Below are positions 50,682 through 59,201 of a DNA stretch of 64,000 nt, one piece after another. The position numbers and the translations under genes are program-made. The DNA lies in assembly GCF_048268525.1 (NCBI RefSeq), contig NZ_JBLWVH010000016.1, forward strand, positions 17,997 to 81,996, read 5' to 3'. The stretch comes from Maricaulis sp048268525. GTDB lineage: Bacteria > Pseudomonadota > Alphaproteobacteria > Caulobacterales > Maricaulaceae. The notes beneath the pieces were generated by a model, which saw nothing but the letters and a program-made list of their open reading frames with translations, was not told the origin of the DNA and searched no databases. The first letter of the stretch is position 1. Every line of letters begins with the position of its first letter.

Positions 50682-51917
50682 CTAGCCAAGGGCCAAAGTG
50701 TTGAGTTGAAGGATGGGCAGCAGGATCGACAGGACGATCACCACCACCACGATGCCCAGCAGCAGGATGATCCCGGGCTCGAGAAGATTGAGGCCGACCA
50801 CGATGGCGCCATCGATATCCTGATCGAGCTGGTCGGCCGCGCGGCGGAACATTTCCCCCAACGCGCCGGAGCGCTCGCCGGCGGCGACCATGAACAGCAT
50901 CAGGGGCGGGAACCAGGACTGGGCCCGCAGCGCTTCGGTCAGGGCCCGGCCGCTCTCGACCTCGACCAGCACCCGCTCCAGACGGTCACGGAAGGCCAGG
51001 TTGGAGGCCGCCCGCGCCGCCGCCCGCAAGGCGTCCGGCAGGATCGCTCCGCTCTCGATCAGAATGCCCATTGTGCGGGCAAAGCGCGCCGCCTCGACCT
51101 TGCGCAGGAAACCGCCAAGACCGGGCAGGCCGGCAAGGACGCGGTGCAGGGCCAGGCGCGCGCTGGCCTGTCGCAAGACGATATGGCTGGTGATGACCAG
51201 CGCCAAGACGAGGCCGAGAATCCACGGCCAGCCTTCAGTCAGAAAGCCCGAAACCGCGATCATGAAACGGGTCAGCGCCGGCAGCGTCATGCCCATGCCG
51301 GTGAATTGTTCGGCGATGCGCGGCACCACGAAGGTCATCAACAGGGTCACCACACCTGCGGCCACCGTGCTCAGTACCAGAGGGTAGATCAGCGCGCCGG
51401 TGATGCGATTGGCGACGGCCTCTTCCTTTTCCAGATAGTCGGCCAGACGCGACAGAACCCGGTCGAGACCGCCCGCCACCTCACCGGCCGAAACCATGGC
51501 CCGGTAGACCGCCGGGAAGGATTTGGGGAAGGCCTGCATGGCATCCGACAGGCGCTCGCCCTCGGATACCCGGGCCCGCACCGCCATCAGGACACGGCGC
51601 ATGTGATGGCGTCCGCCTTGATCAGCGAGCAGTCCGAGACATTCCGCGACCGGCATTCCCGCGCCCAGCAGACTGGCCAGCTGACGGGTCACCAGCATGC
51701 GCTCGCGCGAAGACAGGTCCTGGCGGCGCAGCCGGTCTGCCAGGCTGACCGCCTCGCCACTGCCTCCGCCGGAGCGGGCCTCGGCCTGACGGATGGCCAG
51801 CGGGGCCATGGAGCGGCCGCGCAGCGCCCGACGCGCCGCCAGGGCGCTGTCGGCGGTGATCAGGCCGCGGGCTTTTTTGCCGCGCGCATCAAGGGCTTCA
51901 TACTCAAACGCCGGCAT
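50682..51917 (-). CDS. gspF: GspF, type II secretion inner-membrane platform
   Basis: A 411-residue protein beginning MPAFEYEALDARGKKARG, then two F domains (about 75-200 and 280-400) and three helices near 170-190, 220-245 and 380-405. The motif PAVYRAMVSAGEVAGGLDRV is the GspF/PilC signature. It overlaps gspE by 14 bases and is followed closely by gspG. The frame is open further upstream, antisense to nothing useful; the ATG at 51917 gives the family start. Confidence 0.93.
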   Translation of the reverse strand: MPAFEYEALDARGKKARGLITADSALAARRALRGRSMAPLAIRQAEARSGGGSGEAVSLADRLRRQDLSSRERMLVTRQLASLLGAGMPVAECLGLLADQGGRHHMRRVLMAVRARVSEGERLSDAMQAFPKSFPAVYRAMVSAGEVAGGLDRVLSRLADYLEKEEAVANRITGALIYPLVLSTVAAGVVTLLMTFVVPRIAEQFTGMGMTLPALTRFMIAVSGFLTEGWPWILGLVLALVITSHIVLRQASARLALHRVLAGLPGLGGFLRKVEAARFARTMGILIESGAILPDALRAAARAASNLAFRDRLERVLVEVESGRALTEALRAQSWFPPLMLFMVAAGERSGALGEMFRRAADQLDQDIDGAIVVGLNLLEPGIILLLGIVVVVIVLSILLPILQLNTLALG

Positions 51918-53427
51918 GGCGCTCACCCTCCTCGCGGCAAACGCGCAGGACTTCGGCCAGGCTGGTCGTGCCGGCCAGGGCCAGATCGACACCATTGCGG
52001 AACAGGGTCGGGCGATGGGCAAAGGCATGCGCCGCCATGTCGGCCTCGCGGGCATCGTCATGGATATGCTTGCGCAGCGTGTCATCGACCATGACCAGCT
52101 CATAGAGACCGGTCCGGCCGTCATGGCCGGTCTGCTTGCAATGGGAGCAACCGACCGGCTTCCAAAGGGTCACATCGGTCCGCCCGCTCAGGCCGAGCAG
52201 GGCGAGTTCGGCCTCGTCCGGCGTGTAGGCCTCGCGGCAGTGACCACACAGGCGACGCACCAGACGCTGGGCGACGATGGCAGTCAGGGTCGAGGCCAGC
52301 AGATAGCTCTCCACGCCCATGTCACGCAGGCGGGCGATGGCGGCGATCGCGGAATTGGTGTGGACGGTCGACAGGACGAGATGGCCAGTCAGGCTGGCCT
52401 GGACGGCAATCCGGGCGGTCTCGACATCGCGGATCTCGCCGACCATGACGATGTCCGGGTCCTGGCGCAGGATGGCGCGCAGACCGGCGGCGAAAGTCAT
52501 GCCGACCTTGGCGTTGACCTGGGTCTGGCCGATCCCGTCGATAGCGTATTCGACCGGGTCCTCGACAGTGAGGATATTGCGGGTTTCCTCATTGAGCAGA
52601 TTCAGCCCCGCATAGAGCGTGGTGGTCTTGCCGGCGCCGGTCGGGCCGGTGACCAGGATGATGCCGTTTGGCTGGGCCAGCGCCTTCTTCATGTCGGCCA
52701 GCATCGTCGCCGGCATGCCCAGATCATCGAGCCGGAAGCGGGCAGCGGAATTGTCGAGCAGTCGCAGGACCACCCGCTCGCCATGCCGCGATGGCAGGGT
52801 GGAGACACGGACATCGACTGACTGACCGCCGAGGGAGATCGACAGGCGACCATCCTGGGGAATGCGCTTCTCGGCGATGTCGAGACGGGCCATGACCTTG
52901 ATGCGGGACACCAGCGGCGAAGCCAGACGGGGCGGGACAGAGGCGGTCTCATGCAGGACGCCGTCGACCCGGTAGCGGATCGAGACCCGGTCCTCGAAGG
53001 GTTCGACATGGACGTCGGAAGCGGCGGTGCGTACGGCCTCGGCGATCATGCCGTTGATCAGGCGGATGATCGGGGCGTCGCTGTCACTGTCCAGCAGATC
53101 CTCGGTGCGCGGCATTTCATCGATCAGGCGCGACAGGCTTTCATCGCTCTCGCCGGCACTGTCGATCGCGTCCTCGCCGAGGCCGGAATAGGCATAGATG
53201 TCCGACAGGGCGCGATCATATTCGCTTGGCGGACACTCGCGCACCGGACAGGTCCGTCCCACCACGCGCCGCAATTCCAGCAAGGCACGGCGGTCGGCAC
53301 CACTGCGCATCAGAAAGATGTCGGCACCGCTGGCCGTGCTGGCGGGCTGGTAGGCGACGCCCGACTGGCGAGCGAAAGCGTAGGTGACAGGTGTGCGGGC
53401 GGATGGGGCTGCAGCGGTCTCAGTCAC
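51904..53427 (-). CDS. gspE: GspE, type II secretion ATPase
   Basis: A 507-residue hexameric ATPase driving the pseudopilus. It has the N1E/N2E parts (about 1-200), Walker A GPTGAGKTTT (about 258-267), Asp box TVEDPVEYAIDGIGQTQVN, Walker B PDIVMVGEIRD, His box HTNSA, and the zinc knuckle CGHC...CSHC of T2SS ATPases. I start at GTG 53427, which has GGAGG six bases upstream; the ATG at 53457 would overlap gspD by 38 bases and has no ribosome site. Confidence 0.93.
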   Translation of the reverse strand: MTETAAAPSARTPVTYAFARQSGVAYQPASTASGADIFLMRSGADRRALLELRRVVGRTCPVRECPPSEYDRALSDIYAYSGLGEDAIDSAGESDESLSRLIDEMPRTEDLLDSDSDAPIIRLINGMIAEAVRTAASDVHVEPFEDRVSIRYRVDGVLHETASVPPRLASPLVSRIKVMARLDIAEKRIPQDGRLSISLGGQSVDVRVSTLPSRHGERVVLRLLDNSAARFRLDDLGMPATMLADMKKALAQPNGIILVTGPTGAGKTTTLYAGLNLLNEETRNILTVEDPVEYAIDGIGQTQVNAKVGMTFAAGLRAILRQDPDIVMVGEIRDVETARIAVQASLTGHLVLSTVHTNSAIAAIARLRDMGVESYLLASTLTAIVAQRLVRRLCGHCREAYTPDEAELALLGLSGRTDVTLWKPVGCSHCKQTGHDGRTGLYELVMVDDTLRKHIHDDAREADMAAHAFAHRPTLFRNGVDLALAGTTSLAEVLRVCREEGERHAGV

Positions 53428-55390
53428 CCGACACCTCCGCTGTGGCGGCAGGCGCATCCATTTCGACCAGCATCATCTCGACGATCGATTCCAGCGAGCT
53501 GGTGCCGTTGGCACTGCCGGCGATCTGCTCGGAGCGGATGAAGTCGTAACGATTGTCGGTCAGGGCCTGCATGTCGGCCTCGGAGCGGATGATGGTCGGG
53601 CGGATAAAGACCATCAGATTGGTGCGGCGGGTCTGGGTGCGGTCGGACCGGAACAGGCGACCGACACCGGGCAGGCGGCGCAGGCCCGGCACGCCGTCCG
53701 CGCTGACCTCGTCTTCCTGCTGGATCAGGCCACCCAGCACAATGATCTCGCCATTGTCGGCGAGCACCGTCGTCGAAATCTCACGCTTGTTGGTGATCAG
53801 GTCGGAGGAACCGGCATTGACCGCGCCGGCCACCGAAGAGACTTCCTGGACAATGTGCAGACGCACCGTATTGCCTTCGGTGATCTGCGGCAGGACGGTC
53901 AGTTTCACACCAACCTCCTCACGATCCACCGTGCGGAACGGGTTGGTATTGTTCGAGCCAAGCGCCTCGCCGGTGGTCACCGGGATTTCCTGACCGGAGA
54001 GGAAATAGGCTTCCTCATTGTCCAGCGCCATGATCGACGGCGTGGCCAGAACGTTGGAATTGACGTCGCTCTCGACCGCATTGAGGACCAGGCCGAACAG
54101 GTTGCCGCTGCCGTTCTGGCCACCAAAGCCAAGCGTTCCCCCGGTCGCGCCGAGCAGCGAGTTGATCGCGGCATCGCGCAGCGACACGTTGAGATCACTG
54201 TCATCATCGCCCGGCGAAGTCGCGGCACCGGTCAGGGCCAGAAGGTCGGGATTATTGGAGGAGAAGCGGGTCATCGCCAAGGGCGTGTCGCCCTCGCCGC
54301 CGGCCAGCAGCATCTGCACGCCGAGTTCGCGGGCGGTACTGTCGGACATCTCGACAATGATGCCTTCGACCAGCACTTGCGGCCGGCGGATGTCGAGCTG
54401 GCGGATCACCAGTTCAAGCTGGCGTTGCACGTCCGGCTCGGCATTGATGACCAGCGCATTGGTGGGGGCATGATGCGAGACCGATGGCGCCCGCGTCGTG
54501 CCCTCACCGGCCACCATGGTGTCGACAACCTGTTGCAGGATCGGTAGCAGGTCCTCGCCATCGGCATGGCTGAGATAGATGACCCGGAAGCTCTGGTTCG
54601 ACTGGCTGACACTGTCGACCCGGCGCACCAGCGCGATCATGCGGTCAACGGCGTCACGATTGCCGCGCAGCAGAACGGTGTTGGAGGCCGGGATCGGCGC
54701 GATGGCGACATTGAAGATCGTTTCGTCTTCACCGGCCGATGAGCGGGTGCGCATCTGCTCCAGGATCCGCGTCATGTCGCCGGCCGAGACATTGGTCAGC
54801 TCGATCATTTCCACCACCGAGGTGTCGCGGTCGAGATCGCGGATGACCTGGCGCAGGCGGGCGATGTTCTCGGCATAGTCGACCATCACCAGCACATTAC
54901 CGGTCTCGGTCGCATTGACGCTGCCCTGGGCACCGATCAGGGGCCGCACCACAGCCAGTGCATCGCGCGAGGCGACATGGTTCAGACGCACAACAGCGGT
55001 CACATACTGATCGCCACGCAGGTTGGAATTGACCGGGTTGGCGGAACGCGCACCGGCCTGGTCCGGGACGATCTGGTAAGCCCCCGAGGCGGTCGGCACC
55101 ACGGTGTAGCCATGCACCCGCATGGTCGACAGGAAGACCTGGAAATACTGGTCCGAGGTCAGCGGCGCCTGCGAGGTAATGGTCACCCGGCCGCGCACAT
55201 TCGGGTCAACGATGAAGGTGTAGCCGGTCACCGCCGAGACATCGTCGATGACGGCCTGGATCTCGGCCTGGTTGAAATTGACCACCTGGTCCTGGGCACG
55301 GGCCGCCGGGGCCGGCACGAGGACAGACAGGGCACACAGGATCACCAGGGCACACCGGGCCACCAGGGCGTTTTTCGCAAACAGGGTCAT
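53420..55390 (-). CDS. gspD: GspD, type II secretion secretin
   Basis: A 656-residue outer-membrane channel. Signal peptide (about 1-32), N0 domain (VVNFNQAEIQAVIDDVSAVTG), N1-N3 ring domains (about 130-340), and the secretin domain (about 380-620) with LDNEEAYFLSGQEIPVTTG and GGLIQQEDEVSADGVPGLRRLPGVGRLF in part. The S-domain end is short. It overlaps gspC and gspE. Confidence 0.95.
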   Translation of the reverse strand: MTLFAKNALVARCALVILCALSVLVPAPAARAQDQVVNFNQAEIQAVIDDVSAVTGYTFIVDPNVRGRVTITSQAPLTSDQYFQVFLSTMRVHGYTVVPTASGAYQIVPDQAGARSANPVNSNLRGDQYVTAVVRLNHVASRDALAVVRPLIGAQGSVNATETGNVLVMVDYAENIARLRQVIRDLDRDTSVVEMIELTNVSAGDMTRILEQMRTRSSAGEDETIFNVAIAPIPASNTVLLRGNRDAVDRMIALVRRVDSVSQSNQSFRVIYLSHADGEDLLPILQQVVDTMVAGEGTTRAPSVSHHAPTNALVINAEPDVQRQLELVIRQLDIRRPQVLVEGIIVEMSDSTARELGVQMLLAGGEGDTPLAMTRFSSNNPDLLALTGAATSPGDDDSDLNVSLRDAAINSLLGATGGTLGFGGQNGSGNLFGLVLNAVESDVNSNVLATPSIMALDNEEAYFLSGQEIPVTTGEALGSNNTNPFRTVDREEVGVKLTVLPQITEGNTVRLHIVQEVSSVAGAVNAGSSDLITNKREISTTVLADNGEIIVLGGLIQQEDEVSADGVPGLRRLPGVGRLFRSDRTQTRRTNLMVFIRPTIIRSEADMQALTDNRYDFIRSEQIAGSANGTSSLESIVEMMLVEMDAPAATAEVSGD

Positions 55391-56265
55391 TGCGGCAAAG
55401 TCCTCGAAATGGTCAGGGGCAGACCGCCCCGGGAAATGGAAAAGCGGATGGCGGTGCCGCCACCTTCGCGGTCAAGCAGCGCCTGGAGGTCACCGATCGC
55501 GGCGACCGGCCGGCCTTCAATTGCGGTAATCACGTCGGTTTCGCGCAGTCCGAGAACCGACAGCATGGCGGCATTGCCGCTCTCGATGCGATAGCCGGTC
55601 AGGGTGTCGCCGGCATAGCGGGCGCGAACCTGGAACAGGCCGGCGACGTCTTCGAGCTGACCGCGGCGGGGGGCGCCGGTCGGCGTCGGCGCCCGACCGG
55701 ACGCGGCGGTCGGTTCGGCCCCGGCCTCGCGCGCGGCGGCGGCTGTTTCAGGACGCAGATAAAGGACTTCGGCAATGCCGCGGCGGCTGATGCGGACATG
55801 ATCGACCAGCACCCCGTCCAGCGTCACACCGTCAAGAATTTCCGAGCCGACCCGGAAAAAGCGCTGGCGGTTGTCCGGTGTCTGGATGATGGCTCCGCCT
55901 GTGTCGGATGTGGCACCGCGGCGCACGCCGCGCAGGACAAGAGCGAGCCGGGTTTCCGGCACTTGCGAGGGCGCAGCGTCGGCGACCGTGATCGCGCGGG
56001 GATCGGAAAACAGGGACGTCCGGCTCAGGCGGTTGAGGTCAGCCTGGTAGGCACTGCCGGAGCCGACGGCGGCGGCAGTTTCGACGCTGTCCTGCCGGAA
56101 ATCTCCGGCACTGGCGCCGAACGCGACCAGCCAGATCATCCGCGCGAGCACAAATGCAAGGGCGACAAGCAGGACCAGTTCAGCGGCACGGATCATGAGG
56201 CTGACCATCATCGGCATATGGCTGCGACCGCGCTGCGCCCGAATGGTGCTTGGTGTTTGCGTCAT
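55387..56265 (-). CDS. gspC: GspC, type II secretion inner-membrane connector
   Basis: A 292-residue protein with one helix (about 26-46), the HR domain (about 95-170, RLALVLRGVRRG..GGAIIQTPDNRQRFFRVG) that docks on GspD, a Pro/Ala linker and a C-terminal PDZ-like domain (GYRIESGNAAMLSVLGLRETDVITAIEGRPV), which helps choose substrates. It is the first gene of gspC-N. A 21-base tandem repeat lies about 95 bases upstream. Confidence 0.9.
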   Translation of the reverse strand: MTQTPSTIRAQRGRSHMPMMVSLMIRAAELVLLVALAFVLARMIWLVAFGASAGDFRQDSVETAAAVGSGSAYQADLNRLSRTSLFSDPRAITVADAAPSQVPETRLALVLRGVRRGATSDTGGAIIQTPDNRQRFFRVGSEILDGVTLDGVLVDHVRISRRGIAEVLYLRPETAAAAREAGAEPTAASGRAPTPTGAPRRGQLEDVAGLFQVRARYAGDTLTGYRIESGNAAMLSVLGLRETDVITAIEGRPVAAIGDLQALLDREGGGTAIRFSISRGGLPLTISRTLPQ

Positions 56266-56359
56266 CGAATCCAGCGCCCGTCTGCACGCCCCGCGACATC
56301 AAACGCGCCAGGGGCGGCCAATCCGTCAGGGATGACTTCGGATACACGCGCTGTACGTC

Positions 56360-56402
56360 AGTTTTACGACGTTTCGCGGTTAGTTTTACGACGTTTCGCG
56401 GT
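56360..56402. repeat. 21-base direct repeat upstream of gspC
   Basis: AGTTTTACGACGTTTCGCGG(T) occurs at 56360-56380 and again at 56382-56402, a period of 22 bases (two helical turns). It sits between the TonB-receptor terminator and the gspC start, in the likely promoter region of the gsp operon. Confidence 0.75.
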
Positions 56403-56419
56403 ATATCGTTTGGTCGTGG

Positions 56420-56448
56420 AAAACGGGGCGAACCACCGGTCCGCCCCG
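56420..56448 (-). terminator. Intrinsic terminator of the TonB-dependent receptor gene
   Basis: Stem CGGGGCG (56424-56430) with CGCCCCG (56442-56448), extended by GACC/GGTT inside the loop, followed by TTTT on the minus strand. It separates the receptor from the gsp operon. Confidence 0.65.
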
Positions 56449-56458
56449 CCCTGTTCCG

Positions 56459-59137
56459 CTACCAGGTCCGGCTGACAGAGAAGCTCAGCGAAGTCCCGAT
56501 ATCATAGGTATCGACCGGCAGTTCGACACCGCCGGCAGACTGGGTCGCCTCATAGTCTTCGCCCAGGATATTGCGGACGGAGAAACCGAAGTCCCAGTCA
56601 TTCCCGCCCAGATCGAGCGTGCGGGAGTAGACGAAGTCGAGCGAGGCCGGCAGCTGCTCGGAAATCTCGGGGAGATTGTCCGACAGGTTGGCCACGGCAC
56701 GGGACCGCTCACCGGTGAAGTTGTACAGCAGGGCACCGCGGGCGCGACCGTCAAAGGTTTCGAAACCGACCTGCAGGTTGAACAGGTGCTCCGACTGACC
56801 CTGAAGGGCGCGACCGTCCTGCACGAAGCCGGCGGCGTTCAGCTCGATCGCCGACGGGCTGCCGAAGGCACCCTGGGCAATCGTGACCGTACCGTCGGCT
56901 GTCACTTCAGACTGGATGTAGGTGTAGTTCGTCTTGATGAACCATTCACGGTCATTGAAGAAAGCACCGTCCCAGCGATCCGAGAAGTCGAAGGACTTCT
57001 CAAACTCGAACTCCGCACCCGTCAACGTCGCTTCCGGCGCGTTGATGAAGGAGGTGTTCAGGCCATCACCGATCGGGATGATGTATTCCTCGATCGGGTT
57101 TTCCAGCACCTTGTAGAAGGCACCGACGGTCACGAACTGGTCACGGCCGAAGTAATACTCCAGGCGCGCGTCATAGCTCTCGATTTCGGTGTTCACGAGG
57201 AACGGGTTGCCCTGGAAGCGCTGGTCCGTATCGGTGTTGAAGAACTCGGCGAAGGCCAGCTCGCGGAATTGCGGGCGGGCGATCGACTGAGAGTAACCGG
57301 TACGGAGCTGAAGGTTGTCAGCGAAAGTCCAGGTCAGGGTCAGGGCCGGAAGGACATAGTCCTCTTCGATCCGGGTTTCGACCAGGCCCGAATCAGCCGC
57401 ACTGGCCGGGAAGGCGTAGGTGTCGACTTCCTGGGTACCGTCTTCAAAGCGAGCCCCGACAGCGGCGCGGAGGAAATCGGTCAGGCCGACATCCAGACCG
57501 GCGTAATAGCCTTCGACATCCAGCGTACCAGTATAGGCTTCCGGGAAGGTCAGGCCGCCGGTTTCGACAAGACGCAGACGCTCGTCGACAATGTTCTGCT
57601 CGGCAAAGATATAGTCGATGCGCGAGAACAGGAGGTCGGCCGGAATACCGTCCGAACCCTGCTCGAAGGCGAACTGGCGGGTATAGGCATCACGCTCGCG
57701 GCTGGTGTTTGAGTAACCGGCCTTGAGTTCGACATCGAAGCTGCCGACTGCCACGGGCAGGGTGACATCAAAACCGGCATCCTGCGTGTTGTCCTCGATT
57801 TCCGAGAAGCGTGTGAAGTTGTCGTTGATGTCGCCTTCATAGCGGTAGGCCTGCGGGACATCCTCGTACTGGTAATTCACGAAGCGCTGGTAGGGCGCGT
57901 CGCGGGTCGCCGTCGCATCGGACAAACGCCAGTCGAGTGACAGGCCGCCGAGGCTTTCGAACAGGTGCTCACCGCGAAGCTGGTTGAACAACACCTGACG
58001 CTCGAACCACTCGGTGTAGTCACCACGCACAACGGCGGACGAACCGGCATTGTACTGTTCTTCGATCCGGGCCTCTTTCGAGGTGGACCGCAGCGCCATC
58101 GACAGGAAGCTGATCGAGTGGTCGTTGTAGAAGTCAACGCCGACAGAGATCAGGCCGGAGGCGTTGATCTCGTTCTCGGTGCCGAAGAAGTTGTTGATGC
58201 CTTCGCCGACCGGGGCCAGACCTGAACGGTCTTCGCTGGGCGGACCGTTTTCGTAGATCAGCTCGTCACCGGCACCGATGGCGCCCTTGCCGCGCTGACC
58301 TTCGCGGGTCTCCCACTCGTTCGAGAACGAGCCGGCGACCAAAAGACCAAGCGAGAAGTTCTCGAAGTCAAAACGCTCACCGGCTTCCATCGAAATGGAG
58401 CCGTTGGCATCGGTATCGATCTGCTGGACGACCCAGAGTTCGGAATTGACCAGCGAGCGGCCGATGGCCTGCTGCTGGGCGGCCGGCAGGTTATTGCCGA
58501 CGCGGGTGGTGTCGAACACCGCCGCGAGTTCGTCCGGCATGTCGCGCAGACCGTCGTCATAGCCCATCCAGTCGGTATCGGAACCGCCATAGGTGAGGCC
58601 GTGATTGCCGGTCGTGACCGTGTCACCGCTGGCGCCGATGGAGACGCTGAAGAAGCGGTCATCCGGCAGGGATGCGGTTTCGATGCCGATCACGCCGCCG
58701 CCGAACTCACCCGGGAATTCCGGCGAGAACGTCTTCTGGACGAGGACGTTGGAGAGCACGTTGGTCGGCAGGATGTCGAGCGGGGCTGCGCGGCGGAAAG
58801 GTTCCGGCGACGGCATCGGAGAGCCGTTGAGCAGCGTGTTGGAATAACGCTCGTTGAGGCCGCGAACGACCACGAAACGGCCACCGACCGTGGACAGGCC
58901 GGTGACGCGGACCAGGGCGGAAGCGAGGTCGCTGTCGCCGGTTGTTTCCAGGTCGTCGATCGACAGGGACGCGGCAACTTCCGACGTCACCCGGCGATCG
59001 TCGGGAATGTATTGAAAGCGGACTTCGATGACATCTTCATCGGCGTCCTGGGCGAGGGCTGCGACCGGCACGAGCGTCGTGGACGCCAGCAACGCAGCCG
59101 AGAGCGCAAATCGAGTGGTTTTCATCTTCATCACCAT
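56459..59137 (-). CDS. TonB-dependent outer-membrane receptor
   Basis: An 892-residue receptor. Signal peptide (about 3-29), a plug domain (about 45-165, with RVTGLSTVGGRFVVVRGLNERYSNTLLNG in part and GEFGGGVIGIETAS) and a 22-strand barrel ending in FSVSRTW with aromatic terminus. No TonB box is obvious. The plug type, with VVVRGLNERYS, is that of receptors common in Caulobacterales and sphingomonads for glycans or other complex substrates. It lies between the large lipoprotein gene and gspC on one strand. Confidence 0.92.
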   Translation of the reverse strand: MVMKMKTTRFALSAALLASTTLVPVAALAQDADEDVIEVRFQYIPDDRRVTSEVAASLSIDDLETTGDSDLASALVRVTGLSTVGGRFVVVRGLNERYSNTLLNGSPMPSPEPFRRAAPLDILPTNVLSNVLVQKTFSPEFPGEFGGGVIGIETASLPDDRFFSVSIGASGDTVTTGNHGLTYGGSDTDWMGYDDGLRDMPDELAAVFDTTRVGNNLPAAQQQAIGRSLVNSELWVVQQIDTDANGSISMEAGERFDFENFSLGLLVAGSFSNEWETREGQRGKGAIGAGDELIYENGPPSEDRSGLAPVGEGINNFFGTENEINASGLISVGVDFYNDHSISFLSMALRSTSKEARIEEQYNAGSSAVVRGDYTEWFERQVLFNQLRGEHLFESLGGLSLDWRLSDATATRDAPYQRFVNYQYEDVPQAYRYEGDINDNFTRFSEIEDNTQDAGFDVTLPVAVGSFDVELKAGYSNTSRERDAYTRQFAFEQGSDGIPADLLFSRIDYIFAEQNIVDERLRLVETGGLTFPEAYTGTLDVEGYYAGLDVGLTDFLRAAVGARFEDGTQEVDTYAFPASAADSGLVETRIEEDYVLPALTLTWTFADNLQLRTGYSQSIARPQFRELAFAEFFNTDTDQRFQGNPFLVNTEIESYDARLEYYFGRDQFVTVGAFYKVLENPIEEYIIPIGDGLNTSFINAPEATLTGAEFEFEKSFDFSDRWDGAFFNDREWFIKTNYTYIQSEVTADGTVTIAQGAFGSPSAIELNAAGFVQDGRALQGQSEHLFNLQVGFETFDGRARGALLYNFTGERSRAVANLSDNLPEISEQLPASLDFVYSRTLDLGGNDWDFGFSVRNILGEDYEATQSAGGVELPVDTYDIGTSLSFSVSRTW

Positions 59138-59162
59138 GTGACTGCGATTGACATGCGCCTTC

Positions 59163-59184
59163 GCCGGCCGACCCGAGGGCCGGC
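59163..59184 (-). terminator. Hairpin between the lipoprotein and receptor genes
   Basis: A 7-bp GC stem (GCCGGCC with GGCCGGC, loop of 8) in the 64-base gap. There is no T-run, so it may attenuate or stabilise rather than stop transcription. Confidence 0.35.
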
Positions 59185-59201
59185 CGGTTCAGGCAATTGC
59201 G

